Below are positions 10,700 through 22,300 of a stretch of DNA of 64,000 nucleotides, piece by piece. The notes under the pieces are model-generated. The model was not told the origin of the DNA, did no database searches, and saw only the letters and a list, made by a program, of their open reading frames with translations. Origin of the DNA: Morinoia aosen (lineage: Eukaryota > Arthropoda > Malacostraca > Amphipoda > Talitridae); assembly GCA_030386875.1 (NCBI GenBank), contig CM059575.1:52482859-52546858 (forward strand). The letters run 5' to 3'. Numbering within the stretch: the stretch's first letter is position 1; each line of letters begins with the position of its first letter. A program made the position numbers and the translations under genes.

Positions 10700-12560
10700 G
10701 ATACTATGCTGTTGTTAAGCACGTAACGTAGGAGGAATTGAAACCCCCGACAGCAGGAGAAAGAAAAATGAAGATATGAAACACACAGTCAGAGAGTGGG
10801 ACAGAAAGGTAGGAAATCAACAGTGTTTACTTGGTGTTTACTTCGCGAATACCGAGTTGACAAGCATGGGGAGAATAACAAACATCGAAAGATTAAAACA
10901 CATTTATTTTTAAGATGAACACGTGGATATGGGCACAGGGAAATATATATCGCCACAATAATTGCACACCAATGCCCTCAGGCAAGATGCTCCTTATTAG
11001 CGACATGACACTTTATAGATGTAATGCTCCCGAGAATATCTATTATCAATGTTCAAGAGCTGACAACGATTCGCAAAAATGCAGAAAAATCATGGCAATC
11101 CCTACGCACCACGAAGCACAGAACAATGCCAACAAACATGCCGGTCATCCTTGACTCACAACAAGGTACCCAAAAAAATCGTGAACACATCGCCTCATAT
11201 TGAGTTAACACTAGACACAAACTTCGTTACACAGCGCGCTAATTTGAATGCACGATTCAGTGTGCTATTTTGATTTCCAATTTTACACTTTAAAGCACTG
11301 TTTCAACGATCTCTATAAGACGAAATTTCAACTTTTCTGTGATGCGCGATCGCTGAGTGTTCGGTGCCGACTTCTTCCAATTTCTCGACAGAGTTCTCAA
11401 CAGAGTTCTCAGAGTTCCATCGCGGCGGCGGGATACTCATGTTCCGTCGGGTAGGCGCTGCTGCCTTCCATTCTTCGCACGTCTGAGTCTTGGTAGCGTT
11501 GAAGGGCTGGATAACTGTAGATCTTTTCTTGTTTCCCTCCGCATTGTTGGTGAACGGGTGACTCCAAATTTTAATGCTGCGGCTGTTCGTACACCTATGA
11601 TTGACATAGAGATCCCCCATGGATCTGGATTTCCTCTTCACGTTGAACAGTTGATGTGCTCAGGCCGTAATTCTTCGAGCATGTGTTCGTTGCCGGTTAA
11701 CGCTTCGACGATACGCCCGCAGTCTCCTTGAGCTTTCGTAGAGATTATCAGCATGTACTTCGAGCAGGTGCTTGTTGCCCAATCTTGTCGTTCTTGAAGA
11801 AGTTAAACATCGGTGTCGATTTTCCCAATGGGGTTTTTAACTTTTGAATTGTAACAAAGACCGGGAAGCCCCGGCATCGCCGGCTTGCCAATGTGGCACT
11901 CCCTTTTGTGCGTCTCTCTTGTCACGAGTCCGAGAGAAAAAAATCTCTCTAATTTTCATGTCCCCTCCTTTTATGTGTGTCGCCTCCTTCTTTCCGCAAG
12001 GTTCTCGACTCTTCCAAGCTACAGAAAAAGTCTCTCAATTTTGATTCGATGGACGCTTGCCGGTTCTACAGACTTGCGCTCTCATTGGTCCGCGCTCTGA
12101 CACACCTCCACGCGTGATGTCTTCCAGAGCGCTGATTGGCCAAAGAGATGCGGTGTTTGCCGAGGTGCGAGAGTTTCCGTGCCTGCGTATGTGTGCTGTG
12201 CGTTTTGTGTTGTGTTGTGTGTGTGTGTGTTGTGTGGGTGTGTTGGCTTGAGATTTGTGTTCGTGTGCAAGACTGTGTGTTTGTGGACGCCTGAACCTTA
12301 GCAAGTTTGGGCGAAACGCTGACCACTTGAGCTCGACAGATATTTATGGCCCACCTCTTCGAAACCTGAGAACAACGCTGTCCCTTTGCTTAGAACAGAG
12401 AAAAATCGCCCTTACGCATATATCGGTATTCTCACGCTCAAGCCAAAGCCAACGGTTTTTCACATTCCCAAGTGTCACAGCGACTCACGGGATTTAGCGA
12501 TAAAAATGTGACATGAGAAATATCACCTAATATGAGCTTAGCTTTACGTTATTTAGCCAA
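10700..12560. other. stretch without recognisable gene; CpG-containing segment
   Basis: Overlapping open frames occur on both strands at 11303-11731, but none shows a known domain. The segment 11340-12130 is richer in CpG than its surroundings. It contains CCAAT-type words in inverted form (ATTGG near 12083 and 12137), so a promoter is possible but unproven. A TG-rich run lies at 12205-12245. Confidence 0.3.
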
Positions 12561-12596
12561 GAATATCATGAAATATGAATGTACATATATATCGTA

Positions 12597-12640
12597 GCAC
12601 ACATATGAACCCAATACACCACAATAACACCCACCGGTGC
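12597..12640. repeat. isolated copy of the 40-bp repeat
   Basis: This matches the unit of the 10.35-10.70 kb array (CACATATGAACCCAATACAC, then ACCGGTG). It abuts the GC-rich exon-like segment to its right. Confidence 0.85.
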
Positions 12641-12751
12641 GCACAGGAACCAGAGGCTGACGCCAGAAGCCAACATGGGGACCGCGAACCAGGCGAAGTA
12701 GCTGCTGATGTTGCCCACCGTGTAGCGGAACTGGCCGCTGTGGTGGCCCAT
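12637..12751 (-). CDS. possible coding exon of a membrane protein
   Basis: The minus strand reads GHHSGQFRYTVGNISSYFAW and then a hydrophobic stretch, FAVPMLASGVSLWFLC, that looks like a membrane helix. Its GC-rich codons are unlike the AT-rich surroundings. A possible donor (GTGGGT) follows at about 12636 and a possible acceptor (CCACCACAG) precedes it. The order of a GQ-R-G segment then a hydrophobic helix resembles the end of dual-oxidase maturation factors, but this is only a weak impression. No other exon was found. The upstream part of this segment is the unit amplified in the adjacent 52-bp array. Confidence 0.3.
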
Positions 12752-12965
12752 TGTAGCGGGGTCACTGCATCGTGTAGCGGAACTGGCCGCTGGGGTGGCC
12801 CGTTATAGCGGGGTCACCGCACCGTGTAGCGGTACTGGCCGCTGTGGTGGCCCGTTGTAGGGTCACCGCATCGTGTAGCGGAACTGGCCGCTGTGGTGGC
12901 CCGTTGTAGCGGGGTCACCACACCGTGTAGCGGAACTGGCCGCTGTGGTGGCCCGTTATACGGTA
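12716..12965. repeat. 52-bp tandem repeat, about five copies
   Basis: The unit contains TGTAGCGGAACTGGCCGCTG and GTGGTGGCCC; TGTAGCGG occurs at 12721 and 12773. Read on the minus strand, the unit is the GHHSGQFRYTVG-coding part of the neighbouring exon-like segment, so the array probably grew from it. Confidence 0.85.
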
Positions 12966-13425
12966 GTGGCTACAACCAATATCAGCAGAACACGGGCGGG
13001 ACCTCCCACTTTCCCCACCATTCCCCACAGACACGGTAGAGGACACAACCAACAACAGCAGAACACGGGCGGGACCTCCCACTTTCCCCACCAGTCCCCA
13101 CAGATACGGTAGAGGACACAACCAATAACAGCAGAACGCAGGCGGGACCTCCCACTTTCCCCACCAGTTCCCATAGATACGGTAGAGGACACAACCAACA
13201 ACAGCGGAACGCAGGCGGGACCTCCCACTTTCCCCACCAGTCCCCACAGACACGGTAGAGGACACAACCAATAACAACAGAACACGGGTGGGACCTCCCA
13301 CTTTCCCCACCAGTCCCCATAGATACGGTAGTGGATACAACCAATAACAACAGAACACGAGCGGGACCTCCCACTTTCCCCACCAGTCCCCACAGATACG
13401 GTAGAGGATACAACCAACAACAAAG
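12965..13425. repeat. 73-bp tandem repeat, about six copies
   Basis: The unit contains CGGGCGGGACCTCCCACTTT and ACGGTAGAGGACACAACCAA; the first word starts at 12993 and 13066. Because 73 is not a multiple of three, the same open reading appears in all three minus-strand frames. Those frames are not genes. Confidence 0.9.
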
Positions 13426-13589
13426 GGATCTCACCAAACGCAGCACAGTGGTCCCGTGGCCGCACCAGCAACTCGGTGCGGTGGTCCACTGCTGCAGCCG
13501 TAATTTGAGACGCGCAGTGTCTCTGTTGGGCAGGTCGTGACCGCCTCCGGCCTGCGCAGGGGTTCTATTCCTCTTATTAAAGCTTGTGC

Positions 13590-13795
13590 CTTTGTTGTGT
13601 TTGAAATTGGGCGTTTGTTAAACTTGAAATGTGGCGTTTGTTGAACTTCAAATTGGACTTTTGTGAAACTTGAAATTTGGCTTTTGTTAAACTTGAAATT
13701 TGGCGTTTGTCAAACTTGAAATGTGGCGTTTGTTAATCTTGAAATGTGGCGTTTGTTGAACTTGAAATTGGGCGTTTGTTAAATTAGAAATTAGC
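13590..13795. repeat. 23-bp tandem repeat
   Basis: About eight diverged units of the type CTTGAAATGTGGCGTTTGTT. Confidence 0.85.
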
Positions 13796-13877
13796 TGCTT
13801 TTTATATTGAAGATTTTTCGTTTTTTAAAAGTGAAATTTGCATGTTTTTAATGGAAAAATTAGGCATTTAACCTATA

Positions 13878-14225
13878 ACCCCCCCCCCCCCCCTAAAAAA
13901 CCTAAACCCTCTAATCCCTCCCTGCCCCTCCCTGCTCCTCCTTGCCCCTCAAATGTCCCTCTAAACCCCCACCTGGCCCCCCTACCTGCCCCCACCTGCC
14001 CCCCCTGCTCCCCACCTGCCTCCCATCTGCCCCCACCTGACCCCCTCCTGACACCCACCTGGCCCCCCTACCTTCCCCCCACCTGGCCCTCCCCCCACCT
14101 TCCCCCGCCTGCTCCTCACTTGACCCCCCCCCCTGACCCCCACCTGCCCCCAACCTGTTTTCCACATGCCCCCTACCTGCCTCCCACCTGCCTCCTTACC
14201 TACCCCCTTACCTGCCTCCCACCGG
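13878..14225. repeat. polypyrimidine (C/T) tract with CCCCCACCTG units
   Basis: This is a nearly uninterrupted C/T-rich tract with repeated CCCACCTGCCCCC-type words. The minus strand is therefore G-run rich and could form G-quadruplexes. Open frames across it (Pro-rich or Gly-rich) are compositional. Confidence 0.85.
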
Positions 14226-14399
14226 TGCAGGAGATGCCTCCCACCGGTGCTACACCGGTGCAGGAGATGCCGCTACACAGCGGTGACACCGTTGCAGATA
14301 GCCGCTAGATACGCAAGATAAGATTAAAACTTCGCTTCAGGTCACCTTAAGTACAGCAGGTAAGTTGGAGGTCGTTTTGCCACGGACTGTCCCAAGTAC

Positions 14400-14505
14400 T
14401 GAGTGTATCGGATGTGTGTTGTGTGTTGTGTGGTGGTACTGTGTGTTGTGTGGTGGTGTTGTGTGTTGTGTGGTGTTGTGTGATGTTGTGTTATGTAATC
14501 ATATT
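14400..14505. repeat. GT-rich microsatellite
   Basis: Runs of TGTGTTGTGTGGTG-type units. Confidence 0.8.
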
Positions 14506-14667
14506 TTTTATATACCAATGCTTCCTGGACTGCTGAGTACTGCCTGGACTGCTGAGTGCTACCCTGAGTAGGACACACGAGCTTAATACTATTCAGTTTT
14601 GCCCAAGAAATTTAATACTCTTTCAGAATGAAACGGAATACTTTCAAATACTCGTAAAGTGTGCCGT

Positions 14668-15515
14668 GTGTGCTCGTAATAGACGTGTGGTTTTAAGGAC
14701 CTGCCCTTCCGTGAGAGCAACAAGGGTTCGAATCCCGGCGCTGGGTAGCGATTTTCTCAATTGGGTGTAGGGGAAAATATCGGAGCACAATACTCCATTC
14801 TACCAAGGTGTCTGAAATGGGTACCGGTTTTGACCGGGAGAAAAATTCATGGCGTCCTGGTGTTAGTTATAAGGCATTTGAAAATTCAATTTACTGTGGA
14901 AATTCTAACCGTTGCTCTAAGCCGAGATTCTCTGCGGGCTTAGTAAGGCGTTATTAACGGCCTTACGTAGTAAGGGGTCTTAGGCTGCTGTCAAGTCAAT
15001 AAACTTAAGAGGCTATAAAACGAATAACAGAGCAATGGTGGGGGTTCCTCACAACTTCGGTGGCGAGCGTATTTCCTCACTACTAAAAATGCGCTTGCAC
15101 TTTTTCCGAGGTCTAAGCCAACGCAACAGATTCGGAAGAAAGCCGATGTGTGCAGTCTACCCCGCTGCCACGTCAGACGACTTCTGACCTTGGCCACGAG
15201 TGCATGCAACTTTGTGCCTCGCGGGTCACCGGTTAACTTCCCCGCTTCTTGGAACCTTGCGTTCTTGGACAGCCATTGAAGAATTTGTTCATCCGAACAA
15301 ATAAATTTTCGAAAGGTGAGACCCTTTTTCGCCTTGCTATGGTTGTTCCAAATTAAAAGTGTTACTGTTCCTTTCTGTATTTCTGGTGATTTGTGTGATT
15401 TAGTGCCCCACCCCTTGGGGACTTTGTAGCCTTTTAGTAGCCGGGAGGCATCACACAGTGCAAGATGATATGTAACAGGCTTGAAATTGGAAATAAAGCA
15501 TCCGGAGATGCCACT
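14668..15515 (+). mobile_element. tRNA-derived SINE, copy 1, interrupted
   Basis: The head has a tRNA-like B box (GGTTCGAATCC, 14728-14738) followed by CGGCGCTGG. The body (GAAATGGGTACCGG; GCGTCCTGG; TATAAGGCATTTGAAAAT) matches the second SINE at 28.9 kb to about 14893. The matching tail (GATATGTAACAGGCTTGAAA, then AAAGCATCCG and GATGCC) resumes at 15461. The interval 14894-15460 is foreign to the SINE. The A box is weak. SINEs are transcribed by RNA polymerase III and retroposed by a partner LINE; the likely partner is the LINE at 18.9-24 kb. Confidence 0.8.
14894..15460. mobile_element. 567-bp segment interrupting the SINE
   Basis: The SINE at 28.9 kb lacks this segment and is continuous across the point, which shows an uninterrupted site. 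The segment begins CTGTGGAAAT and ends ATCACACAGTG, giving short inverted ends (ACTGTG / CACAGT). No target duplication is visible. A 180-codon open frame on the minus strand (15533-14991) overlaps it but resembles nothing I recognise. A deletion in the other SINE lineage is the alternative explanation. Confidence 0.55.
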
Positions 15516-15718
15516 GTTTGTGTGGGACCACACACGTCATTAGTGTTCGTAAGCTTTATAATAAAGAAAATTTGCTTATTTGTCGTACTATTTTTCTTCC
15601 TTCCTCAAGTGTATCATAGCTCAGGTAATATTTTTAGATCAAATTTAAATAATATTTTGTTTCAACATGGTTGATAAATTTTTTAGCAGAATAAACAAAA
15701 AGAATTTATGTATCTGAA

Positions 15719-15777
15719 TTTTACGTTTCAATGGTCGGGGTAGACTGTACGATAATACCCAACCACCGAAACGTAAA
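15719..15777. repeat. imperfect hairpin
   Basis: TTTACGTTTC plus a TGGT/GGG segment pairs with its inverted copy ending ACGTAAA at 15777, around a ~17-nt loop. Function unknown. Confidence 0.5.
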
Positions 15778-16707
15778 TAATCTCGAGAACACGTTTAAGA
15801 GCACGATAAAGAGAAGAGAATGACAACAATCTTTGGACTCAGCTGTTAGATCTTTATTGGAAGAAAACCGGGAGGACCGAGGCGTGCTTGACTTCTGAAG
15901 AGCTTGTCTTAGATGGTGCAGTCCGTGCAAGCGAGGGCTCCGTCGAGTGATGACGTTGACAGGGTTTGTGTGAGTGTGTTTTGTGGAGGGTACTTGCAGA
16001 TTGCGGGCAATTTAACAATCCCGAGAAATTCTTTGGGCTTTAGGAATAGGCTTCAATTCTGCTTAATTTTAGCAGGTGAATGAGAAGCAATTTTGGAACC
16101 GTGATTGATGTTGAGATATCGATCTTTAATTTATGTCGGATTTAAAGATCGTTAAGCGCTGACGACAAGAGTCCGTGGTTGGAGCAGTTAATATCTTAGC
16201 CAGTAATTCGATAATATACCAGGCTGAAAATAGCTCGAAAACCGAGGTGAATGCAAAGCAACTAAAGCCCAGGTAAGAGTCCGGCTCACGTCGGAAATAG
16301 GCAAAATAAGTGGTGTAACTCAATGTTTGAGTTAGAGGTAAAAACTCAATGTAAATGTAAAACTCGAGGCCCAGGGAATGTGTGTTGTGGCGTTTACTGA
16401 CGTCGAGGAATCTGGAATAATCGAAGACGCGGAATGATACATTCCCGGAGAGACATCGAGGAAAAATCCACAACTGTCATCACTACATTGCTAACGGTAA
16501 ATTCCCATCACGGAGAAACCCTGATTTTCTTCTACAGATCTAAGCTCAAGCTATTCGTTTCATTTTAAGCTCATGAAGAATAAGGATAGATTGAACAGCT
16601 TGCAATTAGTTATTTCTTGGTTTACATATGTAAGCCTGACATTTACCAAAACTTTTGGTTATGGTAAGATCATCATTGTTATTCCTATTATAAAAACTAC
16701 ATGTGAT
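15778..16707. other. stretch without recognisable gene
   Basis: An open frame of 115 codons exists on the minus strand (16473-16126) but shows no recognisable domain or splice context. Confidence 0.35.
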
Positions 16708-16711
16708 TTAA

Positions 16712-17289
16712 CCCTTTCGGTCCTGACGGCTACTCCAGTGCCAAGTTGGCTAGTGCTTCCAGTTTAGGGCATCTAACCTAGTTTTAAACTAATTTAACTA
16801 GTGAGGGAATATTTTGGAGTAATAACAAAATTAGGGAAATTACAAACATTCATTAAACTAGTTTTTAAACAATTCCAGAAATCTGCACGCGTAAATTACC
16901 ATAGGTTACCATAGGCCCCTGTAATTACCATAGGACCCTGTAGCACGCGTAAGTTCATGCTACAGGACCCGAGCAACATATTCAATACCCTTTCCATTTA
17001 ACTTGAGCAAGTTTTTTCTGAACTTTGTTGATTTTTGGTAAATTCGGGCAAAAACGTATGAATAATTTCTTCGTAAATACGAAAACTTTATTATCAACAT
17101 CAAAAATTTCTGTCGCCAAGCATCGAGCTTCAAAGATTCAAAAAATTTTTAAAATTAAAATAATGAAGAAGGCACTTACTTAAGCTAAAAGCACCACACT
17201 AGGACAATTTCACTGACAATTCAGGGTAATGACAACTTTTTCCCCAGGAAGTTTTTACCCAAACAATTTGAATTATCGTACCGAAAGGG
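16712..17289. mobile_element. piggyBac-type MITE with TTAA target duplication
   Basis: A 578-bp non-coding element starts CCCTTTCGGTCC and ends GTACCGAAAGGG, giving 12-bp inverted termini with one mismatch. It is flanked on both sides by TTAA (16708-16711 and 17290-17293). CCC...GGG ends at a TTAA target are the signature of piggyBac-superfamily elements. It has no transposase, so it must have been moved in trans. Confidence 0.8.
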
Positions 17290-17293
17290 TTAA

Positions 17294-18920
17294 GCACACG
17301 ATCGATCTAAGATGAATGAGTGGGGAATGAATCCCGTAAATTAATATGCCAGTACGAAATTCAGCAGGCAGTACCACACAGTCCACATGCCAATTATACT
17401 GAAAACTGTAAGTATATACTTGCAGTAAAGAAAAGGACATATTTGAATATCTATAGGGAAATCTTGAACCTAAAAATGGACATGACACACACCATCTATG
17501 CTACGCCATCTTTGACAAAGCATCAGAAATATGCCATGCCATTGCACGACTTCTACGAACTATTTACATCTTTAAATGACACTGCACTGGCAAAAATCAC
17601 TTATACTTAACACAATGAAAAAGAAGAAAAAAGAACACAATATCTTCTAAGCAAGATTTGCTCTATTTTAGACACTTATTTTTCACTTACGAGAACGCTG
17701 TACCACACAAGCTAACACGCGCGTACGAAATGACAGTCCGGCAACCGCGTCAGCTGCGGTGTTGCCATCACAACGGCTTAAAACTCGAAACTGTCGATAG
17801 TTATTTTTAATTATATGCTTTTACACAAAAACTTCAAAGATTACTAATTATAAGTAGAAAATTATTAATAATAAAGTGAAGTAAGATTTTTAATGCCAAT
17901 AATTATGCTATTTAAATGTTAATTAGAAATTTCTGAATTTACACATTTTTGTAGCTAATGCTACATGAAGTACTGTGCTGAGTTCATTACATTTCAAACG
18001 AAGTTAATCATATGTCGAACGATTAATGGATCATTTTTTAAGGGACTGTTGAATTAAGTTTGCGTAGGATTTCGGTTCTCGGATAATTTTTTTCTTTTAC
18101 TTTTTTTAAATTGAAAGGTACCTATAGTTCCCGGCAGTAACCAAGCGTTCAGTTTTAATTTGAATGCATTCAAAGATTCCAACAACTTTGTTATGGAATT
18201 GAGTAGAGTAAAGGCCTTGTGTGGGACAACCAACGCGTGAAATTGATCATGAAGAAAAAGAATTTCTTCACGCAAACTTTGAATATTTTCAATAAATTCA
18301 CACGAATATCAGATTTGCAACATCAAACAATATTGAGACCTTAAAATGTTCAACAAAGACGAACCATCAGGAGTCAGGTGTTGTTCAACTATAACAGATG
18401 TCGAACAATTTCCTTCGCACTCGTCTGAGTATTTTCTTCTTTCAGTTTAGTTGATGTGACATACATTATCAACCAATGTTGGAAAAACGTCAGCCCCAAA
18501 ACGTACTCAGGTGTAACTTCATTAATCAAATAATTTATTGATATTGATTAAGGCTAGTGTTTGTGTAAATGTCAAGTTGCATGAAACACGTCGACTGATT
18601 TTTACCCAATGAAAATTTTTGTTCCTGCGAGAAATGCTAAAATTTATAATAAAACACTTTTCTAGAACTTCAATAAAGTTGTTTTATCTTTTTAAGCTGT
18701 TCATAACTCTGAGGTTGCTGTTGAGTAGCATGTTAGTGAAAAGCTGCGTTGAAAAAAAATTATTTTTCTGTTTCTGTTAAGCACTCGAAATTGAATTCCA
18801 AAACGAAGGTATGTCAGGTACGTCTCACCGTAACAAAAACGTCCTGCACTTCAACAGCGTGTGAGAAGAGAGGGTCATTTAAATTTTTTCAAGTCCACTC
18901 ACTCCACTGGAACATAATAA
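17294..18920. other. stretch without recognisable gene
   Basis: AT-rich. The open frames at 17320-17610 (+) and 18275-18054 (-) show no domain I can name. No tandem array was seen. Confidence 0.4.
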
Positions 18921-18947
18921 TGAAGGCATCAACGGATGCTTTGTAAC
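18921..18947 (-). promoter_or_regulatory. LINE 3'-terminal hairpin (probable RT recognition tail)
   Basis: Read on the minus strand, the core is AAAGCATCCGTTGATGCC, a 5-bp stem with a 4-nt loop. The SINE tail at 29161-29186 matches over about 27 nt with one difference (loop CGTA). LINE reverse transcriptases of stringent type recognise such 3' structures, so this is the likely recognition element shared with the SINE. That role is inferred. Confidence 0.65.
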
Positions 18948-19309
18948 TTCAGCTGTAAGGAACCGATGTAGTCGGCCCTCAATTTCAAGTTCAAGTTGCT
19001 ATGCAACTTGTATCAAGTAGTATCAGGTACCGTGTTAGGATTATGGGGTTGCACCGTTACAGTGTGTCTTGAACTTGAACTTGACGGCCGACAGTGTCGG
19101 GGCCTTTGTAACGGCCTACAATTCCCTCCACAATTTTCACACAGAGTTCAGCGCCTGGTACCAGACTTGTCCACTAAACTACTCAGGATCTACGATCCTT
19201 GTCACAAGCCTCCATTGGAAGGCATCACCGGGACAACCAGTGTGTCAAAACACCATCCCCCGGCACATTGGGTCATTACAGCCCATTCTGCCAGACTGGC
19301 TCATTCCAG

Positions 19310-22300
19310 TCACTGTCTCTTACTCCAGGCACGCACAAGAAACACTTTCATAGCCTCAGTGATACTCGCATTACACTCCTGATCCAATCCAGCAAGACAG
19401 CTCATACCGCAATCATCTTCAGCACATCTGGCATTCCATTCATTCTCTCCATACTGCTCAAACACCACATTCATTAAACTCTCTCTCTCTTGCTCATACT
19501 TACTACATTCCAGTACAAAATGCTCAATTGTTTCCTCTACTCCACCATTACACTGCTGACATAATCTGTTATTATTCTCATTCCATCTCCATGTACGTCT
19601 GTTCACACTCAATGACTTACATCTCACAGCAAACAAGAGTTGACTTCCAAAACTACCATCATAGAACAGCTCAAACTTAGGTGCTTTCTTTTTCATATAC
19701 CAGTTAAGTGTAGGCTTCCGCATCATGCTAAGCTTCCACTTATTCAATCCATACTCTTTTGTTTGTCTCTCAATCTCTTTCTTCCACCTCTTGCAGTCCC
19801 ACTCAGGCCCCACACCTCCAACATTTATTAAACTCCAGTCATCCACAGGTCTCCCAATTCTAACATGAATAATCTTTTGCATACTGAGTTTCCTTGCATG
19901 CCCCCAACATACTTTCTCCCAATAGCTTACACTCAGATTCCATTCAAAGATTCGCCTTACCCACCTGCTATTCTGCATTCTTTCAATTCTCACCTTATAA
20001 TTCAGCACAGCTTTCATCATTCTTTCTGAAAATAGGCTCCACCCTAGGTCACCTCTAATGGCTTCTATAGCTGTCCATTTTGGAGCACCCAATGCTACAC
20101 GTCCTACCTTATTTTGTATCACATCCAGCTTTTCAAGATCACTACCATTCCAAGCAAGAGCACTCATACCATACATGACACTAGGTACAGCAACATACTT
20201 CCACATTCCTCTCACACATTTGTACTTGTTTGCTCTGTATCTGGCCACACTACCTAACCGTCCACTCCACTGCATTGCTTTAGCCACTTTCTCACCTTTA
20301 GTTCTAGTACATCCATCTTCACTTATCATACAACCTAGATATTTGTATTCTTTTGTTCTACCTATTCTGATTTCTCCAATATTCCACAGTCTGTCTCTAT
20401 CAGTCTCATCACTATTTATAACCATGACCTTACTTTTATCTGCACCAAAGTTCATCTTGAAATCTGTACTATATCCATTCACAATGTCAAGCATCCTTTG
20501 TAGTTCATGACCACATTCACTAACCACAACCACATCATCAGCATACAACAAACAGCTCAGTCTCTCATTACCAACTTTCAGTCCTAAACCACTCCCTCTC
20601 AGTCGAACTGCTAATTCTTCTGTGTACAATCCAAACAACAGGGGGGACAGAGTACAGCCCTGTCTCACTCCTCTAACACTCCTCACTTGCCCTGTTTCCA
20701 AATTTCCTAACCTGTAGATAGCACTTGTGTTCTCATACAGACTCTGTACAATGTTCACTATTTTTCTGCTAAAACCAACTTTTCTCAAAATTTCAAACAG
20801 CCTAACCCGATCCACTCTGTCATACGCCTTTTCAATATCCAGGAATGCTAAATATACCTTCTTATTATCCTTCTTCATTCGCTCAATTATTTCACTCACT
20901 ACAAACAGATTATCCTCCCCACGTCTATCTTGCCTAAAACCATTCTGTTCTTCTCCCAGGACTCCTAATTCCTCAACTAAGTTTTTCATTCTCTCATTCA
21001 AAATACCACAAAAGATCTTACATACGGTGTCACCCAGTGCAATTGGTCTGTAATTTTTAAGTTCTTTCATACTCTTATGTCCACCCTTATGCAACAGAAC
21101 TACATTACACTTGTTCCAGTCATCTGGTACTCTTTCACTCTTCCATATCTCATCAAATAAACATTTCAACATACTGACTACACTCTCTCCTCCACATTTA
21201 TAGAACTCATATGGTATCTTATCAGGGCCACATGCCTTTCCATTTTTCACTTTCTTCAAAAAACTTACAATCTCTTCACAAGTGATTTCGTCTTCCATTT
21301 GCAGTTCATGTTCATCTATCAGAAAATTTATCGGTTCATCATCTGTAACCTGCTCATTCATTCCACCAATGTCCTCCCAGTATTCTTCAACTGCTTTCAC
21401 CATTTGCATCCTATCTTGCACACTGCAACCATTGACTACTAATTCATCAACTTGAACTTCACTACCTCTATCATTACCTTGTATAAACCTATACCAATCT
21501 TTTATTCCATCTGGACCTTTCTTTCTTAGATTTTCAACTTGGTGTCTCTCTTCTTTAACCCTAGCCTCATTGATCATTCTCTTTACTTTCTTCTGCTGGT
21601 CCTTGTACTCATTCCATACACTTCGCCATTCATCCTCAGTAATTCTGCGTCTTTCATACATTTTCCTCATACAGCGTTGTTTTTTATTTAAAGTCTTCCT
21701 TCTCATTCGTTCTTCCTTTATCTCGCTCGTAAACCACCTAGCATTTCCTGTTCTTTTCCTGCATTTCATTCTACCAATCTTTTGCTCTGCCACATCATAC
21801 AAGGTTCTTGCAATCTCCTTATTTAGGTCATTTACATTTCCACACCTGTTCCAGTTACATCTAATCAAATCATTTCTAAATTCTTCCCAGTTTGCCATTT
21901 TAATACGCCAATTTTCACTTACTCTGCTGGCCTTCTGCATTGACTCCTTTCCACCCCAATTATATTCTAGTACAAGCATTTTATGGTCACTATCAATATC
22001 AAAATCATCTTCATCTACAAACATTTTTTTGACACACGCTCTAGCTCTACTATTCACTATCATATAATCAATTGCAGATTTACATTCCTTGCTTTGCCAT
22101 GTATGCAAGCCATTTCCTATTGTTACATTCAGGTTCTCAAGTTCATTCTCATCACAGAAATCAATCAATTTTTGTCCATTTGCATTCACAGGCTCACCAA
22201 GTATACCAACATGGCCATTCATGTCCCCCATCACAATCAGAGGGCACCTGCAATGCTCTTGCACAATTCTTGTTAATATTTCATACTTTTTTACATTCTC

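Noticed and set aside
10695..10790. LTR start (TGTCACGATAC...)
   Set aside because: No matching second LTR, primer-binding site or gag/pol frame was found nearby.
11303..11731. Overlapping 112- and 124-codon frames on opposite strands
   Set aside because: No domain, splice context or codon pattern favours either; left as an unannotated CpG-containing stretch.
12035..12326. His/Thr-rich frames on the minus strand
   Set aside because: Products of the TG/CA-rich microsatellite at 12205-12245.
13838..14308. Proline-rich protein
   Set aside because: Arises from the C/T tract; both strands are open and there is no domain.
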